39,756 nucleotides of DNA from Candidatus Krumholzibacteriota bacterium (GTDB taxonomy: Bacteria > Krumholzibacteriota > Krumholzibacteriia > JAJRXK01). The translations under genes were made by a program, and so were the position numbers. The notes below the pieces were generated by a model, which saw only the letters and a list, made by a program, of their open reading frames with translations, had not been told where the DNA came from and did not search any database. Within the stretch, counting starts at the first letter, position 1, and each line of letters starts with the position of its first letter. Below, one piece after another: positions 26,501-33,914 of this stretch. The stretch is taken from contig JAJRXK010000031.1 in assembly GCA_024276305.1 (NCBI GenBank), positions 1-39,756 on the forward strand. Reading direction: 5' to 3'.

Positions 26501-29160
26501 ATGTCATGCAGGAAGACGGCGAGAAACGCCCGGCCCTGGACTCCTCTCCCGCAGATGCCACCGTCGACATGATCCCGCCCAGCGGAAACTGGTTCGACTC
26601 CTCCAACTTGATTCCGACCACCCTCAGCCAATGGGCCGCGATGGTGCCCGTGGAGATCGGGACCTCACTGCGCATCCTCGACGCGAGCTTCAGCCCGACG
26701 GTCAGTACTCAAGGTGACCTGGTCCTGATCCAAGCTCAACCCGGCTTCGAAGGTGCCACACCGTCCAATGCCAACCTGCAGGTCTTCGCAGACCTCACCA
26801 CCAACTTCGGCGGTGATGCCCTCACTCCCATGTTCGACGACGGGAGTCACGGCGACGCGCTCGCGGGAGACGGAATCTATTCTACCCAGATCACGGTTCC
26901 GGCTTCGTTGCTCGCCGGTGACTACAGCGTGACCCTCCGGGTGATCGATGTCGCCTCGTCCCAACAGGCATTCGGCCGGGCCACCCTCACTGTGGAAGGC
27001 GAGCCGGAACTGACTCCTCTGGTGGTGATCACCGATCCGGCCGGAGACGACCACGGACCGAACCGCCCCGGCGAACAGTTCCTCTTCTACGAGTATCCCA
27101 CATCGGGAGTGTTCTTCGACGGCGTCTTCGATCTGCGCCGCTTGGAGATCTTCGATGTGGGAGATCGCCTGCTCTTCCGGGTGCAGATCACGGACCTCAC
27201 CAATCCCGCCGAACCTGGCGCCTCCGACTGGAATGCGATCTACCCCTCCGATGACACCTGTCCCGCCGGGTCGCGCATCGATCTGAATCTTCAGAACGTC
27301 GTGATCCTCCTCGACACCAAGGATGGGAACAACGTCGGATCCTCCAACCTCCCCGACAACCGGCGAGCCGGAGTGGCCGGGCAGGACGCATGGGAGTACG
27401 CCTTGGTCTACGACGGTTGGTGGAAGGGCGTGGTCCGAAGCAATGGATCGAGCCAACAGGGACTGTGGGAGACCCTACCCAACGACTCGGACTGGTTCTT
27501 CTGTGCCAACGACCAGACGAATACCATTGATGGTTTCCTCAACAAGGAGGTCTTCGCATCTGGAGATCTCGACAACATCCAGGAATGGGACATCACCGTC
27601 CTCATGAGCGGTCATGACGGCAACAGTGACAAGAACAACTGGGGAGCAGTCCGTTGGGTCAACGAGGGTATCGCCGAGTGGCAATTCGGCGGAGGACGCA
27701 ACGGAGAGGGCACGAGTGACCGCGATCCCAATGTCGTCGACATCATGACCCTGGCCGGGATCTCACCCACCGGAGAACCCAAACCGCCTGGCCGGCCCCA
27801 AGAAGAGCAGATGAACTTTCTGACTGCAGCGGCCCGAGCGCGCTTCGCCCTGGGACAACCCGCAGTCCTATTCGAGGCCACCGAATTCGTCGACGACGTC
27901 CCCCCCAGCGTGCAGTGGATGGGAATCACGCCCGATCGAGGGATCATCCCCTGGGCTGTGCTTCAGGACAGTCCGGTGGTGGTACGCTCTCGCCTGGTCG
28001 ACGCCGCCGGCGTGGAGAAGGCGACTCTGTTCTGGCGGGCTCCCGGCGAGGCTCCTTCCCAGGCCCGCGCCGTTCCCATGGGACAGCTGCGGGGAGACAT
28101 CGACGAGGGCGGCTCCGAATGGGTTGCGGACCTGCGGTGGGAGGAGATTGCGGCGGCCACCGATACCGGCCCGCTCTCCGACCCGGCCGGCCTGAGTGAC
28201 CGGGTTCGCTACATCTACGTCAGCATCGAGGCCACGGACAAAGTTGGCAACACTACGGCCACCGGCAGTGAGCGCGTCGAGGAGGCTCTGGAACTCCCCG
28301 TCGACCCCATCACCGACATTCACTACCCCAGCATCGATCGTCAGACCGGAACCGATTTCCTGGAGGTCGATCTGAACGAGGGCTCGCAGCTGCGCATCCC
28401 CCGCAGCGTGGTCACCTCTCTCGCTCCGGACAGCAGCCAATGGCAACTCGATCTCGATCTGAGGGCCGTCCCCGCCAACGAGCTCGATTTCTCCTTCACC
28501 GGCAATCTGAGTGAATCGATCGTTCGCAGGGACGATCGATTCCTGGGGATGGTGCGGGAACTGAAGTTGAGCACCTTCGACGCGGTCACCGGCGACCGGC
28601 AGGTCGTCGATCGTTTTCCAGAGCCTGTGGAATTGAGTCTCCACTTCCCCCGCTATCTCCTGGGCGACGACAAACCGTCAGAGCTGCAGTTCTTCCGGTG
28701 GAATGAACGGACACGACGGTGGATTCTGGTGGGTGCGCACGGCGAGCGGTCGGGCACCACCGTAACCGCACGTCTGGATCGTCTTGGGACCTATGCAGTG
28801 TTCTCACGCCCCGGAAACGTGGAGTTGGACAAAGCCGTCACCGGCCTGCAACTCAGCCCGAATCCCTTCTCTCCCAACGGAGATGGACTCTACGATGACC
28901 TCAACATCTCCTACGTTCTCCCCGGAGACACCGAATCGGCCATCGTCGAAATCTTCGATCGTCGCGGCACCCGTCTGAAGATTCTCACCTTCTTCGTCGG
29001 CGACGGGGTCACCAACCGAACCCTCGGCCTGACCTGGGACGGACGAGACGAATCGGGCAATTACGTCCCCCGCGGAATCTACGTAGTGAGAGTCGAAGTT
29101 AGAGACAGTCAAGACAACCGTGTGGAGCGAGCAACCAAAGCCGTGGCGGTGATCCGATGA
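23542..29160 (+). CDS. Giant surface protein with glucodextranase-C/DOMON-like domains
   Basis: The 1872-residue protein has a signal peptide (MLHSTLRRTIGVCALLF..., cleavage near SLHA); ATG 23542 is chosen for this, as its Shine-Dalgarno is weak. In order: a DOMON-like module (about 30-270), a carboxypeptidase-regulatory-like beta domain (276-366), Ig-like regions, a second DOMON-like stretch (826-1003), an Ig-like domain (1036-1153), a glucodextranase C-terminal-type domain (1156-1420) beginning ITDPAGDDHGP, a fibronectin-like domain (1476-1590), and a FlgD-type C-terminal domain (1769-1872, LSPNPFSPNGDG ... PRGIYVVRVEV). No hydrolase active site is recognised. Glucodextranase-C/DOMON domains accompany amylopullulanases and bind glucans, so this may be a surface scaffold that catches polymer. 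First gene of the operon; its stop overlaps the next start (ATGA). Confidence 0.82.
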   Translation: MLHSTLRRTIGVCALLFSATSLHATTYNSPIVDDGVLPALDGTGDNSWAADELLVDDQGDGEPWGPFNVLDGFWVTWDANGIYFSVIGKIWDTPTGIGGNAVNLYIDSDFGQGTGPSDMSAIDPAALGAVSRNISRTFTVDGGFGVDWGYTTWAGRFDLGFLDLSDPALPVNLFEGITDGQSVATHTSPEGVIESRDLLGNGGYELFIPWTVLYPALPAGQVPAGTQMAIVVAQMGGGDSLSPESIPDELGDRNLSESVVFTVDADGDGIPDLDWPPSGSIAGTVTLSDPTDLTSQVDVLGFLDGVRVAKATTPAGGGAYLLPRLGPGTYTVSLESPIYVADDRTVVLAEGEDRTGVDIAATKVNSGVDLSFRFTDGPEALARSLDVHYRLERVTDSRVFAEATLGVGDALSLRVAPIPPGNYRLLAWTESLDPLVLRRTGYRPLDLDLDIVADQYLDPGSLDFSLVQPTRIAFATPESIADDLVTVTATGVSASLPAEGFFARRNLMIVLLDDVGNEALITPALRGSVSLAATDIDPRQPAAGAVQYWTFSGDTTPVALAGDNPSLSVVDPVAIVPTRAMLRISSDTTQVLRLRAAEPTLGFADLEIKVTPRLPAAIRMTPSRRTAIAGEEITLDLQLLDVSGDASQSSDILIRFEVDDSGVDPLLRGLATVNPSQVLSRTDGSASVTLQSPAAGVLRLRAMGFVQQDTIYSPVDSLTLSPDLSDHVALVARQSSSSRLEVEARLVDQFGNTVTDDPRTLGFSAAPAELVSAAPSSVSLDATGIAQLDVTLLANRGGIVTLSASDPTLPVTTSTAAIEVRPGLIASDEAAPESDDAHNSNPSIDLTNVFATVVRDTLEISIPFVSDFNGAHIALLLEVNGDAGGAFNDPFTFPISYAHSLLPDYVLTYKYAADDYGDLRRQAGPPGSWEWYNFRTQSWASGFEEGVNAKVEGMMGKTLDSVFFRIPIRGLKSDFVAGMDTVRVETYVMQEDGEKRPALDSSPADATVDMIPPSGNWFDSSNLIPTTLSQWAAMVPVEIGTSLRILDASFSPTVSTQGDLVLIQAQPGFEGATPSNANLQVFADLTTNFGGDALTPMFDDGSHGDALAGDGIYSTQITVPASLLAGDYSVTLRVIDVASSQQAFGRATLTVEGEPELTPLVVITDPAGDDHGPNRPGEQFLFYEYPTSGVFFDGVFDLRRLEIFDVGDRLLFRVQITDLTNPAEPGASDWNAIYPSDDTCPAGSRIDLNLQNVVILLDTKDGNNVGSSNLPDNRRAGVAGQDAWEYALVYDGWWKGVVRSNGSSQQGLWETLPNDSDWFFCANDQTNTIDGFLNKEVFASGDLDNIQEWDITVLMSGHDGNSDKNNWGAVRWVNEGIAEWQFGGGRNGEGTSDRDPNVVDIMTLAGISPTGEPKPPGRPQEEQMNFLTAAARARFALGQPAVLFEATEFVDDVPPSVQWMGITPDRGIIPWAVLQDSPVVVRSRLVDAAGVEKATLFWRAPGEAPSQARAVPMGQLRGDIDEGGSEWVADLRWEEIAAATDTGPLSDPAGLSDRVRYIYVSIEATDKVGNTTATGSERVEEALELPVDPITDIHYPSIDRQTGTDFLEVDLNEGSQLRIPRSVVTSLAPDSSQWQLDLDLRAVPANELDFSFTGNLSESIVRRDDRFLGMVRELKLSTFDAVTGDRQVVDRFPEPVELSLHFPRYLLGDDKPSELQFFRWNERTRRWILVGAHGERSGTTVTARLDRLGTYAVFSRPGNVELDKAVTGLQLSPNPFSPNGDGLYDDLNISYVLPGDTESAIVEIFDRRGTRLKILTFFVGDGVTNRTLGLTWDGRDESGNYVPRGIYVVRVEVRDSQDNRVERATKAVAVIR

Positions 29161-30062
29161 AAGGCCTGATGCACTTGCGATCTTCCGCCTTGGGCGTCGT
29201 CCTCGCCGTTGCTTCGATCGCAGGGGGAGCTGCCAACGCACACGCGGAATTCCTCGACTCCGAAGTCGGGGCTCGAGGGATTGCAATGGGTGGAGCCTTC
29301 GTGGCCGTCGGCGGCGACCCTGCCAGCATTTTCTGGAATCCCGCCGCGGTGCTCAGCGACCGCCGAGTCCAGGTGGCGGGAATGCGTACCCGCTTCTTCG
29401 ACGGAATCGAGGACCTGAACGAAGACTTCATCGGCGCCACCTTCCAGCTCACCGATGACCTCGCGGTGGCCACGGGATGGACGCGCACGGGCCTGGCCGA
29501 TCTCTACCACGAAGATGTCGTCAGCCTGGGAGTGGCCTGGCGGGTTCCGAAGACCAAGCTGCAGATCGGGGCCTCCGCGCTCTTCTATGGCGCGGATTCC
29601 CCGGCCTACGCCGAGCTCAACGACCCCAGCTATCTCGGCAAGCAGTGGAAGCCTTCGGCCAGCTTCGGACTCCTCTACGAATTCTCCCAGAACTTCCACG
29701 CTGGAGTCAGTTTCGAGAATCTGCTGACCCCCGAAATGGCCCTGCTCGCTACCACCACCGACATCGACGTGATCGGCGGACGTCGCCGCTTCGGAGTGGC
29801 CTACCTGCTCGAGAAGATCGTGAGATTCACGGCTGAACTCCGACACCACGACTTTCCGCGCTACTACGACCGGGACTGGACCTACCACGGTGGAGCCGAG
29901 TCCTGGTTCAATGACGTGCTGGCTCTCCGGATCGGTGTGGACAACGGAGATCTCACCGCCGGCGCCGGATTCGTCGTGCACCAGGTTCGTTTCGACGCCG
30001 GAATGCTGACCAATGAACGACTCGGGAACACATTTCGAGTCGCGATCACCGTGGGCTACTAA
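29157..30062 (+). CDS. PorV/UPF0164-like outer-membrane beta-barrel protein
   Basis: The 301-residue protein has a signal peptide ending near ANAHA, then EFLDSEVGARGIAMGGAFVAVGGDPASIFWNPAA, the hallmark N-terminus of PorV/UPF0164 proteins of the FadL-like barrel superfamily. The remainder alternates in beta-strand fashion and ends AITVGY. In Bacteroidota, PorV helps move and anchor proteins that carry C-terminal Por sorting domains. Here the gene overlaps by 4 bases (ATGA) with a giant protein bearing a FlgD-type C-terminal domain, so the pair is probably translationally coupled and may act together at the surface. The PorV role is inferred from family and context; no other type IX secretion gene is in the window. 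Confidence 0.75.
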   Translation: MKGLMHLRSSALGVVLAVASIAGGAANAHAEFLDSEVGARGIAMGGAFVAVGGDPASIFWNPAAVLSDRRVQVAGMRTRFFDGIEDLNEDFIGATFQLTDDLAVATGWTRTGLADLYHEDVVSLGVAWRVPKTKLQIGASALFYGADSPAYAELNDPSYLGKQWKPSASFGLLYEFSQNFHAGVSFENLLTPEMALLATTTDIDVIGGRRRFGVAYLLEKIVRFTAELRHHDFPRYYDRDWTYHGGAESWFNDVLALRIGVDNGDLTAGAGFVVHQVRFDAGMLTNERLGNTFRVAITVGY

Positions 30063-30085
30063 TCGTGGGCTACCAAGTGGGCTAC
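30051..30085 (+). repeat. Triplicated 9-mer gtgggctac at a gene end
   Basis: Exact copies lie at 30051-30059, 30065-30073 and 30077-30085. The first encodes the terminal VGY of the PorV-like protein, and the others lie between its stop and the next gene's ribosome-binding site. It looks like short slippage duplication. Confidence 0.6.
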
Positions 30086-30100
30086 CGAGGGGACTCGCAC

Positions 30101-31606
30101 ATGAAACTCCCAACAACGCGCTGCCTGGCTCTCTGCGCCACGGTGGGCTTGGTCTTGGCCTCTCACGGGGCTCGAGCCGGAACCCAGCTGCAGGGATACT
30201 ACGAAGCGCGACTCGAATCGAGTCGCGGCGACGAGACCCTTCAGCTCAATATGCCCAATCACTACCTCGAACTGCGAACCCTCACCAATCCTTGGGAGCA
30301 TCTCGAAGGGTTCATGGAGTTGAGCGCCTCTTCCAATCGCTTCCGCAATATCAGCCCCGGATTCGATCCGAACTCCCAGACCAATCTGGATGCGGCATTC
30401 GTCCACGATCCCAAGGTATTCTTCAATGAAGGCCATGTGAAACTCCACGGCTCGAAGGCCGAAGTCCTCTTCTTCAGCTCTCAGAATCGATTCTGGTTCA
30501 GCCAACCGCTTCTGAACATCGTCGATGGCAACACCCTCCAGGACAGCCGCGATGGGCCTCGAGCTCAGGCCGTCCGCGTAGATTTCTGGGATCTGGCCGG
30601 GTTCCGCGGACTGATGTACTACGGAGACAAGGCCACCAATGGAGAAGACTTCGCGGCCGCACGAGTCACCCGTCCCTTTCTGTCGGGGGACATCCTGGCC
30701 GGCACCACGGTAGGACGGAGGGACTTCGGTTCTGCGACATCGGACTATGACCTGACCGGGGCGATGGACCTGGAATTCGCGCTGGGGAGTCTGATCCCCC
30801 CTCTCTCCCGCTTCGGAAGAACCACCCTGGTCGTCGAAGGGGGGCGGAACTTCTCATCTCGAAACGTCCCTTCGCGGAAGAGCCAACGCAACGGCTTTCA
30901 GATGGAACTACGGGACGTCAAAGTGCACGACGTGACGATAAAGGCCAATGCGTGGTATCGGGAACCGCGTTTCTACACCGGCATGAGCAGCCAGGAATTC
31001 AACAATGACCGCCGTGGCTTCTTTGCCGAGGCGTGGTACCGGGTTCCCACCAAGCAAATGGATCTGCGCTACGCCTTCTGGGGTGAACGGGCCCTCGAGA
31101 GAATCTCCACCCGGAACGAGCGATTTCAACAGTATGAGCATGCAGTCGAAGCCTATGCCGAGCTCAAGGGGGGATTCAGTGCCTGGGTGAAGTACCGTGA
31201 GTACCACACCAATGACAACACCACTGCGGAAGTCTTCCGCAGCGTGGTCTTCGAACTGCAGGCCCAGAACAAACTCATTTCGGTGAGGCCCCAAATCCGA
31301 GTTCGCGACATCTCCACTCCGTTCCAAGTCCAGGGTTTCGGCATGGAGATCAATCTCAACGCTACGAGCGACTGGAAGTTCTTCGCACGCTTCTTGAATG
31401 CGGCCGAGAACACCGAGTCGAGACGCACGTTCTTTCTGCAGACGCGATACAGCGGATTCCAGAGCGCCGAATTCTTCCTGGAGTACGGCGACGGCGGACG
31501 GTCGGATCGCCTGACCGAGAACGATTCCTTCGTCAGTGAAGGCCCCAGCGCTGTCGACCAGGACAGTGAGCGGCGGGTTCAAGCATTCCTCAAGTTGTGG
31601 TTCTGA
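30101..31606 (+). CDS. Outer-membrane beta-barrel protein, porin-like
   Basis: The 501-residue protein starts at ATG 30101, after gagggga about 7 bases upstream, and has a signal peptide with cleavage near GARAG. The mature part has alternating aromatic and polar strands with Asp/Asn-Gly turns and ends KLWF; a C-terminal phenylalanine is the usual BAM recognition signal. No TonB box, plug or SusC-like region is seen. I do not recognise a specific family. The position in the operon, between PorV-like and CBM-barrel genes, suggests a channel or assembly partner for oligosaccharide passage (inference). Confidence 0.65.
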   Translation: MKLPTTRCLALCATVGLVLASHGARAGTQLQGYYEARLESSRGDETLQLNMPNHYLELRTLTNPWEHLEGFMELSASSNRFRNISPGFDPNSQTNLDAAFVHDPKVFFNEGHVKLHGSKAEVLFFSSQNRFWFSQPLLNIVDGNTLQDSRDGPRAQAVRVDFWDLAGFRGLMYYGDKATNGEDFAAARVTRPFLSGDILAGTTVGRRDFGSATSDYDLTGAMDLEFALGSLIPPLSRFGRTTLVVEGGRNFSSRNVPSRKSQRNGFQMELRDVKVHDVTIKANAWYREPRFYTGMSSQEFNNDRRGFFAEAWYRVPTKQMDLRYAFWGERALERISTRNERFQQYEHAVEAYAELKGGFSAWVKYREYHTNDNTTAEVFRSVVFELQAQNKLISVRPQIRVRDISTPFQVQGFGMEINLNATSDWKFFARFLNAAENTESRRTFFLQTRYSGFQSAEFFLEYGDGGRSDRLTENDSFVSEGPSAVDQDSERRVQAFLKLWF

Positions 31607-31623
31607 TGCCGGAGGCTAACGTC

Positions 31624-33894
31624 ATGCGCAGATTCATCTGCACCCTTCTCCCTGTCCTCGCCTTCGGCGTTCTCGCTTGGAGCGTGGGGATAGCCCCGCC
31701 TGCGGCGGCGGCCTACCGCGCTGTCGATGACGGCATCGAGTTCAGCTACACCGATCCGTCCGCCTCGAGCGTGGCGCTGGCCGGAGACTTCAATGAATGG
31801 AGTACGTCGGCCACTCCCCTGTCGGATGAGGACGGAGACGGAATCTGGACCGTAGTCATCGCCCTTCCTGCAGGATCACACGAATACAAATTCGTGGTGA
31901 ACGGCGGCACCTGGGTGGCAGATCCCGACAACCCTCTCACCGGCGGTGATTTCGGGAATTCTCTCATCAACGTCGGCGCCGACGGCAAGGCCGCCGCGCC
32001 CGGTGCGGCGGCGAAGCCCTCGTTGCCTTCCGGAACGCCCTCGGTCTCGAACACCCCGCTGCACAGCAAGGTCTACATGGGCGGATTCTTTCGCATGCTC
32101 ATGAAAAGCCGAACCAAAGCGGATGGTGACACCCGGCTGCGGGTTCAGCGTCCCGAAGACCAGTTCAACCTCGATGTGACGGCCAACCTGAACCAAAAGG
32201 TATGGGGAACACTTCGGTTGCAGGTTCGAACCGGTGCCGGGGGTGCCAACGAACTCACAACCGATCTCTACAAAGCTCAAAGCAATTTCGAAGAAGACAA
32301 TTTCCAGGTGAAGGCGTTCTACAACGACGAAGTCTTCAACTCCGACGAGCCTCTCGAACTACTCGGCCACATCGACCTACGGGGAACGATCACCGAGGAA
32401 CACCGTCCGTTCGGACAGGGCCTTCAGGGAGCCATCCTCAGGATGCAGCCCTTCGGCGGACAGCTCGAGATCCTATACGCCGACACTTACGACCGAGACA
32501 TCTTCAATCGAAGCGAGCCCACCATTGCGGATCCCCGCAAAGATGGCCTGAATCAGAACACGGGAACCGATGTAGTCTTCGGACGATGGTCCCGCCAGGT
32601 CGGATCCAGTCTCTTCGGATTCAGCTACCGCGGTGAATTCTCGGATTGGTGGGTCAACTTCACCAAACAGGAGAACCCCTATCCCACCGAGGTGAGCGAT
32701 CACCGCGATGCGCAGGTTCGGCCCAACGACGACGACAAATCCGACAACTTCGAGTTGGCGAATGATCGGCAATTCGGAGCCATCGACCTGACCCTTCCTC
32801 TCCCCGAGGATCTCACTCTCCAGGCCAGCGGGGGGTACGGGTGGTACTCCGCCCGGTGGGACCTGGGGAACCGAGAAGATGTCCAAGGGCAGGGATTCGT
32901 GAACGGCAAAGTCGACCTTCCCATCGGCAACCAGCAGTTCTACCGGACGAAAGTAGTTCTGTCCGGGGATCGATCCGGTCTCAGGGCGCGAGCCAGCCAC
33001 GAAATCAACTACGAGCTGGGAATGGACGCCGGTGAGAATCAGATCGTCTATCGCACCCAGCCCGGGAGCACGATCGAGGATCGCGATCGCTTCGTAGTTC
33101 AGGACATTCGTCAGATCTACCAGGATGTGAACGGCGTCGATGCCCTGGACGTCCTGCGACTCGGCCCCGCGCCCCAGGCTCTGACCCACCGCACGGAAAT
33201 CGATCTGAGCTATGACTGGCACGATTGGACCGTGGATCTCGAGTTCGACCGTATCCGGGACAATCTGAACTTCGTGGACTTCTCCGGCAACGGCCCCGCG
33301 ACCCTCAATCGCTGGAGATGGCGGACGAGCCCGCGTCTGCATTGGAAGCCCTTCCAGAAGGAACGCTACCACCTCAGCTTGTTGAGCGAGTTCCTCAGAA
33401 CGAACAATCCCTCGGTTTTCGACGCGGTGGGCGCCGCGAATACTCAGCCCGCCCTGCCGGCCCAGGGATACGGTTCGTTCGTGGGCATGGAGAGCAACGA
33501 AATCATCTTCCAAGGACTCGTGCCCGCCGAACGATTCTTGGGTGCTTCTCTGGATCTCCGTTTCGATCTGCGGTTCATCAGCTACAATGGCCCCGACAAC
33601 CTCTCCGACTCCAATGGCCAGCCGCTCGACCTCGATCGCGACTTCGTAGCATACTATGCTGCCCTGGTGTATCGACCGATCGAACGCGTGCATGTCGAGG
33701 TGGGAGTGGGCGTAGATCCCACCTTCTACGACGTCATCACCCCTGAGGGTTGGGGGAACGGGCGCCAGCAGTTCCGAGATGATTATCTCGTGCAACAGCG
33801 CCTCGACCCCTACAATCCCATCAACGTCCTCGATGCGGAACAGGAACTCGAAGACCGGGTTCAGTTGAGCATCAACGCGCTCATCACTTTCTGA
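31624..33894 (+). CDS. Outer-membrane beta-barrel with N-terminal glycogen-binding module
   Basis: The 756-residue protein starts at ATG 31624, chosen because ggag lies 9 bases upstream and the signal peptide MRRFICTLLPVLAFGVLAWS begins there; an in-frame ATG at 31606 lacks such support. After cleavage near PPAAAA, residues about 34-118 form one CBM48/AMPK-type module (LAGDFNEWS, DEDGDGIWTV, LPAGSHEYKFVVNGGTWVADP). A Pro/Ala linker (about 119-145) leads to about 610 residues of strand-rich sequence ending INALITF, a typical outer-membrane barrel C-terminus. No TonB plug is recognisable. In standard barrel topology the N-terminal module would face the periplasm, where it could draw in maltodextrins. 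A starch-binding module on a porin-like barrel is a fusion I do not know from described systems. Confidence 0.78.
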   Translation: MRRFICTLLPVLAFGVLAWSVGIAPPAAAAYRAVDDGIEFSYTDPSASSVALAGDFNEWSTSATPLSDEDGDGIWTVVIALPAGSHEYKFVVNGGTWVADPDNPLTGGDFGNSLINVGADGKAAAPGAAAKPSLPSGTPSVSNTPLHSKVYMGGFFRMLMKSRTKADGDTRLRVQRPEDQFNLDVTANLNQKVWGTLRLQVRTGAGGANELTTDLYKAQSNFEEDNFQVKAFYNDEVFNSDEPLELLGHIDLRGTITEEHRPFGQGLQGAILRMQPFGGQLEILYADTYDRDIFNRSEPTIADPRKDGLNQNTGTDVVFGRWSRQVGSSLFGFSYRGEFSDWWVNFTKQENPYPTEVSDHRDAQVRPNDDDKSDNFELANDRQFGAIDLTLPLPEDLTLQASGGYGWYSARWDLGNREDVQGQGFVNGKVDLPIGNQQFYRTKVVLSGDRSGLRARASHEINYELGMDAGENQIVYRTQPGSTIEDRDRFVVQDIRQIYQDVNGVDALDVLRLGPAPQALTHRTEIDLSYDWHDWTVDLEFDRIRDNLNFVDFSGNGPATLNRWRWRTSPRLHWKPFQKERYHLSLLSEFLRTNNPSVFDAVGAANTQPALPAQGYGSFVGMESNEIIFQGLVPAERFLGASLDLRFDLRFISYNGPDNLSDSNGQPLDLDRDFVAYYAALVYRPIERVHVEVGVGVDPTFYDVITPEGWGNGRQQFRDDYLVQQRLDPYNPINVLDAEQELEDRVQLSINALITF

Positions 33895-33914
33895 GGACGA
33901 AGAGGAGCCGGGTC

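Noticed and set aside
31624-33894. SusC-like TonB-dependent receptor for the CBM-barrel
   Set aside because: I see no plug-domain motifs or TonB box after the signal peptide; the N-terminal region is a CBM and then a linker. The length is also short for SusC.
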